NCBI GenBank assembly: GCA_951230915.1
Contig: OX579640.1
Span: forward strand, 15,024,981 to 15,088,980
Source of the DNA: Antitrichia curtipendula
Lineage: Eukaryota > Streptophyta > Bryopsida > Hypnales > Leucodontaceae
Direction: 5' to 3'
Length of the DNA stretch: 64,000 nucleotides
Both the position numbers and the translations under genes were made by a program. The notes under the pieces are model-generated. The model was not told the origin of the DNA and ran no database searches. It saw only the letters and a list, made by a program, of their open reading frames with translations. Positions 1 through 17,065 of the stretch are shown here, in pieces (position 1 is the first letter of the stretch; every line of letters starts with the position of its first letter).

Positions 1-782
1 ATATGCAAAAGTGATTCTAATCTTGGAATAAGTAATCGCATATAAATTTTGTTGTGGAACTCCTCAAGGTGTTTTAAATCAATACATATGCGAGAGCAAC
101 TAATTTCCAAAGGCATATTTGATAATGAGGTCAAAACATAAATTGTTTTGGGACCAATGGGAGTTGAAAGCAAGGTTGAGTGAGGTTGAGAGGTATCATT
201 GTATCATTGCTCCTTGCGAAAAAATCTATTTTCCTTATAGATGCAAATGATCCCATTTATGTTCAAAATGACATTATGCCACCTATTGGTCACATTGAAC
301 ATGAACAAAGGAGGACATGTTCCTTCATATTAATTTAGTGAATGGTCTGGAAAATTGCTATTGTGTTCATAAGGTACAACAAAATGTACAAACAATTATT
401 AAGCGGATTATTAAACTGCACTGACTGTTACATTTTGAGGACTAAAATTGATTGTGAAATAAATCTATATGCACCTTAGTAGGAAAAAATCTCTCAAAAA
501 AGAGATGAGGACAAGATGACCAAGACCATAAAAACAATGCAATAAAAACACTTATTGGATCCAATGACACATGAATTGGAAAAGTTACTTTCATGGTAGT
601 GATGGCCTTTGAAGGCGGTATATAAACCTCTAAAGTGCAACATCATGAATGTCACTGCCAGTTTCCATGTCATTGGCCTCCAAAACACCTTTAATGACTT
701 GTCCAATCTATACCTTAAGATAGTTTGTTTTGTTTTGTTTTGTTTGATACACTAAGATCTATCAAATTGTGGACGTTTGGTG
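1..782. other. AT-rich intergenic DNA, nothing recognised
   Basis: No convincing coding frame, RNA gene or element ends were seen. Reading frames are short and low-complexity. Confidence 0.5.
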
Positions 783-1177
783 GCGTTCTTGGTACCGCTT
801 AAAAACTCTTTGCAAAGAGGGGTGCACGGACTTTGTTTTGTGCAATGTGAAAGTTACTGAATTTCAAAGTTTTTATGAATTTGGAAATTGAAATAAATGA
901 TCTTTAAATTTGAAAATCATAACTTTCATGCCACATGTCCAAATGCCACAAAACAAAACCCTTGCACTCCTTTGTGCTTAAAGGTTTTCCATTTGTGCTA
1001 GTTTTGTGGTGTTTGGACATATTGTGTGAAAAATTGTAGATTTTTTAAATTAAAAAATGGAATTAAATTATCTTCTATTTTGAAAAAAACAAAACTTCCA
1101 CAAGGCATGTCTTAACACACAAAACAAAGCCCTTGCATTCCTTAGTGCATAAAGCTTTCTACTCATACCAAGAACGC
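783..1177. mobile_element. Small inverted-repeat element (MITE-like)
   Basis: The 12-bp sequence GCGTTCTTGGTA at 783-794 recurs as its exact complement at 1166-1177, giving a 395-bp unit without coding capacity. The inner arms also mirror each other: both carry a text like caaaacaaaacccttgcact or its complement, next to a short block about a cytoplasm-like 'gtttggacat' motif. A related fragment lies at about 49750-49900. I could not define a target-site duplication, so the superfamily is unknown. Confidence 0.5.
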
Positions 1178-1989
1178 AAACTCTCACATTACAATGTGAA
1201 AACTATCGAATTTCAAAGTTTTAATGGATTAAAAATTTAAAAATAATTTATACTTTTATTTTGGTTGTGGCAATGGCACAAGGTACACTAGTTTACATGA
1301 TATTATACACGTTCCATCTAGACCTACAAAAGAATCATAATGCAGAGATAATAACTAAGTATAGACATATTAAAGACTTGACTCATGAGCAAAACTGAAA
1401 GCAACACATGAAATATCTGATAGTACTTTTTTGACATTGATTGAATCTATAATTATGAAAATTGAATAGAGAGTGTTAGTCTATAAGAAAGACACTTACC
1501 AGTATTACAATGTTTTATAAAAAATAATAATATTACAAAAATGTACACAACAAATGTTCACGTTAACAAATTTCATTTGAAATTGAATTGAAACAAAACT
1601 TGAGAGTTTACTAAGAACAATCTAGTGGATTATTAGTGATAAGGTTATTCATAGAACGATCCACACCTATTTCATTGTTTATAATGACTTGTTGAACAAC
1701 TACAAACTTTAATTGATCGGGAATAAAATTGGGTGACAATTGAGCAAGAGTCTACTTGAAGATAGTGTAAATCTTTGAAGGATCAACGGACCCTATTTGA
1801 GCTTATCTTGCATTGTCCATAGAGGCCTCTTCTCAGTTGGTGATCATGAGTTCAGGAGATGGTTGTTCATGTGGTTATATCACTTGAATTGGCCTTGGTC
1901 CAATAGCAATAGCAATCACACCTTTCACCAATATTGGCATGATTTATTTGAATAAAAATAAAATTTTCATTTTCATATCCCTTCTAACA
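1178..1989. other. AT-rich intergenic DNA, nothing recognised
   Basis: No gene, RNA or clear repeat boundary was found in this stretch. Confidence 0.45.
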
Positions 1990-2300
1990 CTTAAGAAAAA
2001 TTTAAATTTTAAAATTTAAATTTTTTCATTACCCCTCCCCCTCTCCACCCCACACCCCACCCACCTCGTCTTGTAAATTCAGAAACCAACATACTTGATA
2101 AACAATATGGGACAAACTTATATCCAATATCCGTACCATTATCCATATCATGTACATGTATTCATATTTGTATCCAATATCGTACCTATACCCGTACCCA
2201 TATCCGCATTTTGCATTCATCACGTATTTGTATACAATATGATATCCATATCTAGTATTCATTTTCGTATTCGTATCCATATTCATATTTAGACGGCTTA
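1990..2300 (+). repeat. C-rich block plus degenerate TATCC-type repeat, copy 1
   Basis: A C-rich tract (acccctccccctctccacccc) is followed by aaaccaacat, acaatatgg and about 170 bp of degenerate tatcc/gtatcc microsatellite. The same order of blocks occurs on the opposite strand at 31858-32150, so this is a dispersed repeat and not a chance low-complexity run. The long frames on both strands here come from the repeat and are not genes. Confidence 0.6.
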
Positions 2301-3590
2301 GATTAAAATCTCACAAGATCAACAGCTTGTGATTTTTTGAGAAATCAACAACGATTTTTGAAGGTAAATATTTAAAAATTAAAAAAATCAACAATGCAAA
2401 TTTTTTCTCTTCTCAGGGGGATCACAAATCATCACGCTCGGTCTACACAGGAGATAGTTGGCATGCGTTCTAATAAAACCTATAATGTGTTCTCCGCTTT
2501 AATTCTAATATGTTTCATCACCCTCATGATCTAAGTCCAAGTTAAATGAGAATTCCTTTTGAGACCCATTTTGAGTGTGAATCCCTAGATTCTACTATTT
2601 ATCCTTGGCTCTCCTTGAGCTTGAGTGCATGTATAGAAAATAAAACTTTTCTTGTGCCTCTAAGAAGATGAAGTCGAGTTTCCCGATTTTATTTTGCAAT
2701 TCCAAAAGTATGCATCATTGTTTAATACAACTAACACATTTATGAACTTTTTATGTTTTATTTTTAAAATGCTATGTGTTTTCATTTTGGGCATGTGGGG
2801 TTGGTTAGTTGATGTCTATAACAAATTCTTGTTAGAAAATGCATACGCATTTCTCATCATTAGAATGTGGATGATTGTTGCATGGCATTTCCTAGTTTTA
2901 AAAAAAAAATTATTTATTTTTAAAACAAGGTTTTGAAGATTGTGAATCTAAAATTGTGCCAAAATACCTAGATATTTGCATCAATTTCAGCTACAGTAGT
3001 CTTGATACACAGAAGGGATTACACTTCTAAAGATGTTCATATTTCATTAAATAAATGTTTTAGAGCTTATCTACAAATCCCTAGACAAAAGAATGAATTA
3101 ATAAAATTTGACTTTCCATATGTATGTTTGGGCATTCTAAAGTTGTTCATCTTCCATTTTTTGCACTTTGAAGCATTTTTTTAATATCATTTTGGAGAAG
3201 TAGACAGTTATTTTCTCAATATTCATGTGATACTTAGGTGACATTTAGGTGATACTTGGTGATATGCATATCAAAATTAGGTGAAACTTATGTAAAATTA
3301 GGTGATACCTATATAAAATTTGACCATTGATCTTAGAATATAGTAATAATCTAACTATTTTGACTATAAAAAAATGAAAATTCCGTTTAAAAAAACCAGA
3401 CAGTGTCTTTGGGTTGCAGCAAAATGGCAAAAAGTTGTGCATTTAAAAAACACTGCTTTGGAACACTTTAGGGCTAAGAATATCTTGACAAAATTTCTCC
3501 TCAAAAATCATTACCAAACTCCACATGAGTTGTCAAATCCGAATTTACAGACACTACAAATACCAGGATGTACAGACAAAGGAAAGGGAT
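2301..3590. other. AT-rich intergenic DNA with short degenerate repeat
   Basis: No gene recognised. Around 3225-3310 the motif aggtgatactt/aggtgaaactt recurs several times in degenerate form. Base composition changes sharply to GC-richer DNA after about 3590, where the CUL1 upstream region begins. Confidence 0.45.
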
Positions 3591-4108
3591 GAAGATCTTC
3601 CCCTTCAAATGTCTGTAGGAATTGTCCTTATTGCAGAAGCTCATGACAGTCTTTGTCCACAGACACTGAAAGCGTCCTAGCAGATGCAAGCCTTTTGTGC
3701 TTTGATTTTGATTTCGATCGCCGTTGCAGTTTGGGTTCTGTGAAGATTGTGAGGAAGCTTCAATCTCTTGCGGTGTCAACGAGGTAGACAAAAGTTCACA
3801 GGGGTTCGTGTTGGACCGAGTTTTAGTGCAGTTTGGGGTTTTGGCGGAGTTGATGTTCTAGTGCTGTTTGGGGGCGGCGATAGGGCAGCGGAGGGTTGGG
3901 GAGGGTTGTGATTGAAGCGGTGTCACTCGTTGGGAGTGATTCAGGGTTGATTGATGGTGTGGCGTGGTTTTTTCGGTGAAATTTTTAGGGTAGGGTTTGT
4001 TGTTTTGAAGGCTGAATGTTTATCGGTGGTTGAGATTAATTGTGGAGTGACTTCGAGGTGAAGGTGGAGGTGGAGGGGTGGTGATTACCAAGAGAGCCGG
4101 CCGTAGCG
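3591..4108 (+). promoter_or_regulatory. CUL1 upstream region and 5' leader
   Basis: This GC-richer, G- and T-rich stretch lies directly before the CUL1 start codon and separates it from AT-rich repeats. It contains a telo-box-like TAGGGTTT at 3991-3998. The transcription start cannot be placed from sequence alone, and a leader intron cannot be excluded. Confidence 0.45.
3991..3998 (-). promoter_or_regulatory. Telo-box (AAACCCTA on the minus strand)
   Basis: The octamer TAGGGTTT, complement of the plant telo-box AAACCCTA, lies about 110 bp before the CUL1 ATG. In plants such boxes are frequent near starts of housekeeping and translation-related genes. A second copy precedes the CSP gene at 32940-32947. 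Function here is inferred from motif and position only. Confidence 0.4.
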
Positions 4109-8837
<4,729 letters not shown>

Positions 8838-9430
8838 ATAGTGTCGTTTCTTTAGACAGTGGTAGTCTTTTTTTTCGTTCCAACTCCTACTCAGCTTAGA
8901 ACTTGTAGGATAATTCGGTTTCCGGTGTCCGTTGGGGGAGTTACTTCGCCGGTTGCGTACGAGGTTGTGTTGCCAGTCATTTGATAGGAGGGTACGAAGT
9001 TGTTGGCACTTTTAGTGGAAGTGTCGTTTATGTAGGAAGCGACCAACGAATGGGAAGGATATAAATGAACGCCCCGGGAACTGGGCCTGTGTATCTGTAC
9101 ATTCCGCTTAGCAGCAAGCGCAGTGCCGCTGTTAAGTTATTAGCTTTGAAGTCACTTGCAAGAGTGATTTGTATGGTGACTTGACTTCTCTCCTTCTGCT
9201 CCTCAGTCGCAGTCGAGCTTTATATGTAAAGGTATGTTTCCAATATTCCAGGCCCTGAGGTCTGTTTGCACATATTTGAGTTTTCTCTGTTTATTCCCTG
9301 TTTATTGTTGTCCATGCGTCCCTGTACGAGTGGTTGCTTTTGGATCTTGTGTCGTGTTTCGTGACGAAGGTGCGTTGCGGCTTGAGGAGTTCGTCCGTTG
9401 TTTTTGAAGTTTCGTTGTTTTTGTCGACAG
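8838..9430 (+). other. CUL1 3' UTR and 3' flank; parent of a downstream duplicate
   Basis: The GC-richer stretch after the CUL1 stop probably holds the 3' UTR. No poly(A) signal can be chosen with confidence. From about 9049 to 9425 it is clearly related to 20720-21790, where the same text recurs at lower GC with two extra insertions. Either the CUL1 3' flank was duplicated, or both copies belong to an unrecognised repeat. Confidence 0.6.
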
Positions 9431-10029
9431 CAGATAGAAAGGGAAGTGATTGCTTTGCGTCGTACGGGAGACTCTTCGTCAAGTATTTCAACGATTCCTT
9501 CAGAATTTTGTTACTCGTATAAATCGATTAACAGTTGTCTTATATGGCTCTTTAGGCAACCCCATTCCTTGAATGAACTAGTAAGTTCCTCCTAGGCATC
9601 TAAGGAGGCTTGATTCCTTCCCAACATGGGGATGACCATTGCGTGGTTGTACAATGTTACGCAAATGACATTGCTCATTTACTGCATATAGCTTATAGTT
9701 GTTATTCATCTCATCATATGGCCAATGTTGGAATCAACTCTTTGAAAGTTGCATCAATTTTGTTAATACTACTAAATATGCAATATTACCATGTAGTATA
9801 GGCTTGTGGTGACATCTAGGAAAATGCAGCTATGATTGCAAGTATTCAACATTTTATTGCATCCCCATACATAATTTAGTGAAATTAGGGTGCTTTATCA
9901 AAAAAAGTTACCTCAAAATTCATAGCTTGTCCGTGTGGAGGCGCATATGACTCCAAACTGGGTTTATACCCAGTGCGCCACTCCTGTAGTATCATAGTGT
10001 GGGTTTCCTCCTCTGTAGTAAAGAGTAGC
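9431..10029. other. Intergenic DNA, nothing recognised
   Basis: No gene or element boundaries were seen between the CUL1 3' flank and the direct repeat at 10030. Confidence 0.4.
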
Positions 10030-10395
10030 CCAGCAATGGGCTAGACTGCTTTCAAGAAGTAAGCTCCCCTCCTGGAAAACTGCCAAGCGAGCTTAGTTTT
10101 CAACCGGATCCATGAGCAGGAGACTTGATGAAAACTTGTATTGTTCAGATCCCCGAGAAAGCGAGCAACTTCCTATGGCTAGAGATGCCAAGACGATGAC
10201 ATTGTCAAAGCGTCTAGCTTCTTGAATCCTGCAGCTGGACCTGCAGGATTGTCGACTTCTGCGCAATCGTCACTTGGGATACTGCTATGTTGAAATGCTG
10301 TTGAATAGCTGGATGAGGACTCCAACGTGCCTCTATAGAAGAGGAGAGGAGGCATCCCGAATATCCTGCCAGTGGCATGCATTGCCATTAAGATG
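10030..10395 (-). repeat. Direct repeat, copy 1, flanking a gene relic
   Basis: About 360 bp are shared with 12031-12395 in the same orientation, including a long identical core (gatgacattgtcaaagcgtc, then tagcttcttgaatcctgcag). On the minus strand the core can be read as protein-like text (RIQEARRFDNVI) in both copies, with stops and frameshifts further on. This suggests a duplicated exon or domain of the relic gene between them. Confidence 0.7.
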
Positions 10396-10399
10396 ATGA

Positions 10400-11990
10400 A
10401 GCAACCTAAGCTTACAGACCCGACTTAGGTAGCGCACAAGATTGATTATAAGTATTAACTCCCCTACAGGCACGATGGAAAATAATATCATAATTCAAAC
10501 CTGTGATAGAAATTCTTGAGAGCTGACAGAGGAGCTTACAATCCTTTAAGTGAAGGAATTCCCGCTCCACCGCTTCTTTGAAAGTAACGATCTGCCTCCT
10601 TCCTGCTCTGAAGCTCCAACTCCACATACCCTAATTGCATCGAGGCCAGTGATCGACGAATGGGCAGCTGCCCTATCTCTGACTTACCAGACTGATGCAT
10701 GCGTCAGGATTGCTTTCCAATTCATACTTTCTGAAATTCTTGAATCATGTTCTCTGATAGTTCGCAAAACCTCGCCTTGATAGAATTTATAAAAACAGTA
10801 GACAGCAAGAAAGTTCTTAACTGAATACTTTCGGCTTCTGTACTGAACAATCATCAAGTGAGGAGCTCTTCTCCTCTCCAAGCAGTGGATCAATACTCTT
10901 AACACGAATCTGGTTGAACTAGTGTTTCATGAGCGCCTCTTTACATGTATAGTTTAGAAATAAACATGGCCCCCATGAACTAAAAGCCGAGTTGCCGTTG
11001 CTGTTCAAGGAGCACTCGCGTATTTTGGTGTAATCACATGCTGATGCTTCGGTTGGGATTGCACTGATCCCGTCTGCAGGTCTACAAGTGCAAGGATTTT
11101 CTACCGAGACCACATGATAGTTTCTAACAAATTGGGGTGAAAGAGCTTCCAACATTGCCGTCAAGCCTAACCACAACCTTTCAGACGACTACCGCATCAT
11201 AGGTGGGCACAATCTCTCGACACAAGTTCCCCAAATTCACTCTCCAATAGGGGATCGACACTAACTTCAAGTAACGTGAATTTCATTAAAATGGCGGCAT
11301 TCCAGAACTTTGGCGGGTTTACATCTATACCTGTTCTAGATGTTCAGACAAAGTGACGGATTTCATATGCCATTTTAACGAAATTGACGTTAAGTGCTTG
11401 ACAAGCGCAGGAATCACCAAACAAGCCGCGTAGGCAGGCAGCAGTTGTTTGTTCCTCAGCGGGTGGGATTTGCCGCTGTAGAGTGAGCTCTTCACCCGCA
11501 GTGAGGATGTAGTGTGCCAGGGCTTGCCCTAGTTCCCGCCTAGGCACATTGCAGGAGATTAGAAGCCATATCCAAGAGATCACAATGCATAAACTGATAC
11601 CCAGGCACAGGCAAAGGCCTACCCAGGGCCAGATTAGTAGCACAAAGACGCATAGTATAAAAGCATCAATCGAAATCACAATTGCAAAAACGATAGAGAA
11701 CATCGCTAGAAGCATGAGGGTCATGCACAACACAAGGAGCGTATGAAGGGCACTCCACAGAGCGATTCATAGAGGGCGAGTGAACCAAGAGCTGTCCAGA
11801 AGGGAGAATCGAAGACTAATGTAGAAATTGTTGGATTCTTAGACATGGATAACATACTCCTCCACTTGCACCTTCTTGCAAAGCTCCATGGCAACGTTAA
11901 TCTCTCCGTGATAGAGTTACCGACAATTCTCAACTCTTGAGATGAATAGAGCTCTGACCTCAAACTCTAGCTTAGAATAGAACTCATCTG
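10400..11990 (-). pseudogene. Decayed minus-strand gene with membrane segments, family not recognised
   Basis: Several minus-strand segments look like real protein but lie in different frames. They are about 11963-11721 (an N-terminal part with LPWSFARRCKWRSML), 11733-11344 (two or three hydrophobic helices, about residues 5-62, then a loop with PRRELGQALAHYI), 11340-11200 (NPPKFWNAAILMKFTLLEV and an acidic continuation) and 10905-10560 (HCLERRRAPHLMIVQYRSRKY, YCFYKFYQGEVLRTIREHDS). Base composition is higher in GC than the AT-rich surroundings, like the real genes. No single frame joins them, and no start, splice pattern or stop is convincing. It may be a pseudogene of a plant membrane protein. 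I do not recognise the family and assign no function. A spliced functional gene is possible but less likely. Confidence 0.45.
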
Positions 11991-12030
11991 AACTCAAGTA
12001 CTGAAGATAAAATTCTTCCTAATCAAGCCC

Positions 12031-12395
12031 AGTCAGCAATGGACTGCATGAGGCTCCCTTTGAAGTGAGCTCTGCTCCTGGCAAACTGCCAACCGAGCTT
12101 GGTTTCAACCGGATCCATCAGCACGAGATTTGATGAAAGCTCACACAGCCCATATCTCCGAGAAACTTGCCATGAGCTAGTGACGCCAAATTAAGGATGA
12201 TGACATTGTCAAAGCGTCTAGCTTCTTGAATCCTGCAGCTGACGGATCTTGGGAGAATTGTTGACTTCTGTGCAACCAGTGCTTGGGGTATTGCACCGTT
12301 GAAATGAAATTGAGGAGGGCTTCATCTTAGATTCTATGGAAGAGGTGTGAAGGCATCTCAGGATCTCGGCATCTCGGTGATATGGACTGCCCATT
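12031..12395 (-). repeat. Direct repeat, copy 2, flanking a gene relic
   Basis: This is the partner of 10030-10395. It retains tcaaccggatccat and gatgacattgtcaaagcgtc, and on the minus strand reads the same RIQEARRFDNVI text. Differences by small insertions and deletions break the frame differently in each copy. Confidence 0.7.
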
Positions 12396-12806
12396 AATTT
12401 AACCCTTAAACGACGGGCTCATAACTTACAGTGGAAATCATCTGTTTTGACACCGTGTGAATTGGTGGATTAAAATAATGCAAAAGCACTCCGATTGAAA
12501 ATCAAACTATGGCTAAAATGGTCCATTAAGGATGAATTCGTCTCCATTCTGTAGCTAATAATAGGGGCAATTCGAAGGAGATGGGTGGTTTTAGAGCAGA
12601 CTATTTCAGCAGTTTCGTCGCTTCCCCTCCAAAGCTTCTATGTATTGCATATGTCAATTCTAAGAAAAGTCTACACAAAGCGGAGGTAACTAGGGGGTAG
12701 TTCAAATAAGGGAGTTTTCTTTGAAATACACTCTGATTTGTCTTATTAGTGCATGTTAAAAAATAAAAAGAGACATTAGAAGAGAAAGGGATGCTTTTAG
12801 TATAGT
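12396..12806. other. Intergenic DNA, nothing recognised
   Basis: No gene or element was seen between the direct repeat and the hairpin at 12807. Confidence 0.4.
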
Positions 12807-12915
12807 CCTATAAATAATGACCTTCTAGGAGATTTTTAATAAAATTTTACTAAAAACACATGTTTTTCTAGTAAAAATTTTACTAAAAATCTCTTCAAAG
12901 GTCATTACATATAGG
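12807..12915. repeat. Long near-perfect inverted repeat (hairpin)
   Basis: The left arm starts cctataaataatgacctt and reads gagatttttaataaaatttt. The right arm is its near-exact complement and ends aaggtcattacatatagg. The arms are about 54 nt each and meet at a central acatgt with almost no loop. The hairpin sits directly before the LINE relic, whose protein-like text starts at 12919. It could be a small foldback MITE or part of the LINE 5' end. Confidence 0.8.
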
Positions 12916-12918
12916 TTT

Positions 12919-15520
12919 AAAATTCTATCTCAGAATGTTAGAGGATTGAATGATCCAGCCGCAATAGCCTCTTTACGACACTATATTAGAAAAAACCCTG
13001 TTGATTTTTTGTTTATCCAAGAGCACAAGCTTAGAGGCCAAAGTGCATTAAATCTAGGCAGGGCACTATGGCACCAAGCCACCATCTTTTGCCTTAATGC
13101 AAATGTAGGTTACACTTTTAATGGTAAAAATGTTGGCAAAAGCGACGTGGCCTCATTGATAGCACCTAGATGGACTAAACTAATCTCGCAATCAAGAACT
13201 ATTTGTAGTGGCAGAGTCCATTGGTTTATACTTCACCGCATACCTGGTGGGAACATTAGGTTTGTTAACATTTATCAATTTATGCGCCACATGAGCCCTA
13301 CCCCCGTCAGGTTCTATGGGAATCTATGGTAAGGGATCTACCCAATTTATGCAGATGGATTCTCTTACGTGACTTCAATATAGTTGAACAAAGGATCGAT
13401 AAATCCAGCACGTGTGAAAATTCAATGCCCTATGCTGAAAGACTATTATTTAATAGCTTAAGAGAATCTCTGCAAGTGTTTGAACCTTCACTAACTCTGC
13501 CATTATTATTGTACTCGTGGAACAATGCCCATTAGCACTCCTCAAGGATCATGGCACAACTAGACAGGACTTACATCTGTACAGACTTAGTAAAAGTATT
13601 AGAATATAGGATTAGGGGTGATAATTCACGATCTGACCACTCATTTTTATCACTGGTACTTGAGCTAACCAGTCCCTCTCTATGCCCAAGCTGCTAGATC
13701 ATGTCATCTGTCCACCTAGATGAAGCATATGCCTTGATTAGGGAAATATGGGCAAAGGCCCCGATATTGGCCTCCTTCTTTAGTAAACTTAAACGTGTTA
13801 CAAGGTTTTATAGGGGATTCTGCATCCGACACTCTAAGAGCTTTAAAGAATTAGAAGAAGCCTTATGCTCCACCTTAGATCAAAAGACTAAACAACTACA
13901 AGAATTGCCCCTTTGTCCTTTACTACAAGAAGAGGTCCGGATCATGAAAGCAAACTTATTTAGCGTAAAGAATCACAAAATAGAAGGACGTAATATTAGA
14001 TCATGTGCTTGGTGGAGATTCTATAAAGATAAACTATCCGCAAAATTCTTAAAATTTGTCCATAAAACACCCTCCCACTCATCAATCACGAAACTTAGGA
14101 ATGCCGATGGCGAGACCAAATACAAGCGGGGAGACTTGGACTAGATCTGCACTGAGTTCTACACAAGGCTTTATTCACAAGGAGTCAAAAGCCCTGAATC
14201 AATAATTGATAGTGAAAAAATACTTAGTTGTGTTACTAATAAATTCTCCCCTGATATAGCTAACCAACTCAATGCCCCCTCTCCAAAGATGAATTACACC
14301 AAGCATTATCCAACATGGTGAAGGGCCGTAGTCCAAGACCTAACAGTGTCACCACGGAATTTTCTTGCTGGTTTTGGGATTTAATAGGAAATGGTTTTTC
14401 CTAATGATCCAAAATGCCATATCCTAAGGCTACCTCCCGGTTGGCATGACATCTGGAGCCATAGCTCTTATTTTCAAGGCCAGGGACCATGCAAATTTAT
14501 CTAATTGGAGGCCTATTACGTTGCTAAACATTTCCTACAAAATATTGGCCAAGGCCCTTTTGACTAGACTACAAAAACTCCTTAAGGAAGTAATAAGCCT
14601 GGAACAGACGACCTTCTTACTTTCAAGACATATCCTTAGCAATATTTTATTGCAATATGAGACAATTGAATGGGCCAAAGAATCAAATCAAGATTTAATA
14701 TTTCTCAAATTAAACTTCACAAAACCATTCGATGTGGTCTCATGGGACTTTTTACTCCAGGTTATGGAGAAGTTAGGTATCCTTGATTCATTCTCTCAAC
14801 TAGTGTTGATGTTGCTGAGAGATGCATCCACCATGATATTACTTAATAGAAATGCCACGACTCCTTTTCCCATCCAGCAGGGAGTTAGGCAAGGATGCCC
14901 GTTGGCACTTTACTTTTTTCTAATCATCAGCGAAGCTTTACACATGGCGGTCTTAGAGGAGCAACACCTAGGGAATATTCATGGCATTCAATTACCAAAT
15001 AGCAACCTCCAGTAATTGATCTCTCAATTTGCTGATGACACAAGGCTTTCGATACTTGGCAAAGAAGATGCTCTAAATTTTTTTATTTCTCTCATAGATA
15101 GGTTCGGCTCAGCCTTGGGCCTTATAATTAATTGGACAAAAAGTGTTGGCTATTGGTTCTCAAGATGTCCTACTCCAACATGGTTAAGTAACTTCAACTT
15201 GACTTGGGCTCTTCTAGGGTCCCTCTCCAAGCTGTTAGGTGCCTCCTTTGGCATTACACTTGATACCTAAGTCATAGATGGGTTTCTTGAACAAAAAATT
15301 ACCAAGAAGCTCAATTATTGGACAACCCAAAGACTATCCTTAGCAAGAAGAGTAACGATAGTCAATGCCATTCTCCTTTCTACTCTATACTACTTCATCG
15401 CCATCTGGAGCAGCTCTCTCCAAGTCATCCAATCTATACATGGTAGATTACACAATTATCTCTGGAGTGGGGGAGAGACCCTTCCGCCGTTGAAATGCAA
15501 ACTCATGAAAGGAAAATCTC
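12919..15520 (+). pseudogene. L1-type LINE ORF2 relic (endonuclease and reverse transcriptase)
   Basis: The order of domains is that of plant L1-type LINE ORF2, which nicks the target and copies the element RNA into DNA. An AP-endonuclease domain occupies about 12919-13700, with QNVRGLN near its start, FLFIQEHKL, a GDFN-like LLRDFNI and an SDHS motif near 13640. A linker follows. The reverse transcriptase lies at about 14440-15270, with the plant-LINE text NWRPITLLN, then QQGVRQGCPL and the catalytic FADD box at about 15025-15040. The thumb region runs to about 15500 (KKLNYWTTQRLSLARRVTIV). In-frame stops at 13330, 13534, 13698, 14144, 15015 and 15270 and several frameshifts show it is dead. 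The zinc-knuckle C-terminal region seen in many plant LINEs is missing. The poly(A) tail and target duplication were not found. Confidence 0.88.
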
Positions 15521-15610
15521 ATAGTCATGAAACTCTGAGAAGAAAGAGTTGATGAAATCCAGAAAAATGATGGCATCAAAGACTGACATTACTGCAGCAA
15601 AATACAGGAA

Positions 15611-15695
15611 AGATGCGAGGTTGCAAAGCAAACGGTTCCAAGTTGAAGTTACTTAACCATGTTCAACTTGGAACGAGGTTGCAAAGCGAACGGGC
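15611..15695. repeat. Hairpin flanked by direct repeats after the LINE relic
   Basis: A 13-nt inverted repeat (gttccaagttgaa and ttcaacttggaac) with a loop of about 15 nt is itself enclosed by two copies of gaggttgcaaagc. No terminator or gene function is implied. Confidence 0.65.
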
Positions 15696-15699
15696 AAGC

Positions 15700-16355
15700 G
15701 CAGGAGCTGATGGCGCTACAACGATGGCAAGCAACAATGGGGCAAGGGAGATTCTGATGGCAATGGCAAGGAGTCTAATGGAGATTCTGGCTTGGTTTTG
15801 GTTTAGGTTTAGAGTTTTAGGGTGTTAGGGTGCCGGGCAAGCATCTACACCGTTGTACTACTGGCAAGGTCAACAGTCAGGCCAAATGGATGAAAAAGTG
15901 TTGTTGCCAATTCAATTTTAGTAGTAGAACTTCTAACAAGCAGTATTGAGTCTCTAAAGTAATAAAATCCCTAAAGTAATATTGATTGTTGGTTCTAGCC
16001 TAGCTTGCATACATACATCATGATTGCAAATGACCCTTTCTAATGTAATAAATCTCTCCAATTTTATGTTTCAGACTATTAACAGCCTGGTTCTTTATAC
16101 AATAGTTATACTATATTCTCTAAGCTCTAAATTCTAAATTCTATTCTATTGCCTCAGTCTCCAATTTTGGTCGTGATCCTAGAAGGATAGGCTAGTCACT
16201 GTAGAAATCAGTTGCTTAACTTCTAAAAGGGCCAAACTCCATTTTTTGGGCATCATCATGATTCATGCCAACTCACTACAAATGGATTTTTTTTTCTTTG
16301 AAAGTTATTGTATAATCTTTGGTGTGTTTCTTCAACCAAGCTATTTGGGTAGATT
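15700..16355. other. Intergenic DNA, nothing recognised
   Basis: The short plus-strand frame at 15613-15828 lacks any recognisable domain. No element ends were seen. Confidence 0.4.
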
Positions 16356-16359
16356 AAAA

Positions 16360-17061
16360 AATATCTATGTTTTCAAAAAATAGAAATTTGAAATTGATTT
16401 TCAAGATTTATATACACGTAGAAGCTTTGAATCATTCCATTTTGATTAATGAGATAAAAATTATGAGGAGTTTTAGTTTGTGGACAGTTACGGATTCTCT
16501 ATTTTATAATGAACTTTGAAGTCCTTTATCTAACTCAATTTTCAATACTTTTTGAAAAAAATACAAGCATAGGATGTAGATTATTTATTACAACATTACG
16601 GCTATTGAATTGGCATTTTTCAATTTCATAACTAAATTCTTGACAATTTAGTATTCTGAATCATTTTCTACTTCTTTGTATTTATAATTTTTTTACTATA
16701 TGTTGTACAATTCCAAGTGATCTAAATTTTTTCATGCATGTGGCCAACTTTCCTTGAAAAATGAGTACAAAGAAGCACCAACATGGACATTTTTTCATAC
16801 AAATGTGACTTTGTGAAGTGTAGTTGCCTTGTTTTTTGCAGGGCCAAAAAAGAAGATTTATGTCAATTCGAACGCTAATATTTTGCAATACACATGATGG
16901 AAATTTCTTAAATTTTTTGCACATCTTCTCAAACCAGCATGCTACAAGATCCTATGGTTACACGTGTCCAAAAACGTTTTCTTTCTAAAATTTGATACTT
17001 GTATTAGAAATGGGAGTTTTGGAGTGTTTTTGGTGAAAACATAGTCAAGGAACTTTAGGGG
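16360..17061 (-). mobile_element. piggyBac-like MITE, family B, truncated
   Basis: On the minus strand the element starts at 17061 with CCCCTAAAGTTCC and continues ttgactatgttttcaccaaa, as does the family B copy at 24235. The homology also covers tagaaagaagtagaaaatg-like text and a short block of 'atgaggagttttagtttg' near 16460. The distal end is not clear and probably lost near 16360. Flank TTAG replaces the expected TTAA. No coding capacity. Confidence 0.7.
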
Positions 17062-17065
17062 TTAG

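Noticed and set aside
2029..2292. Frames on both strands rich in Tyr and His
   Set aside because: They are translations of the degenerate TATCC microsatellite.
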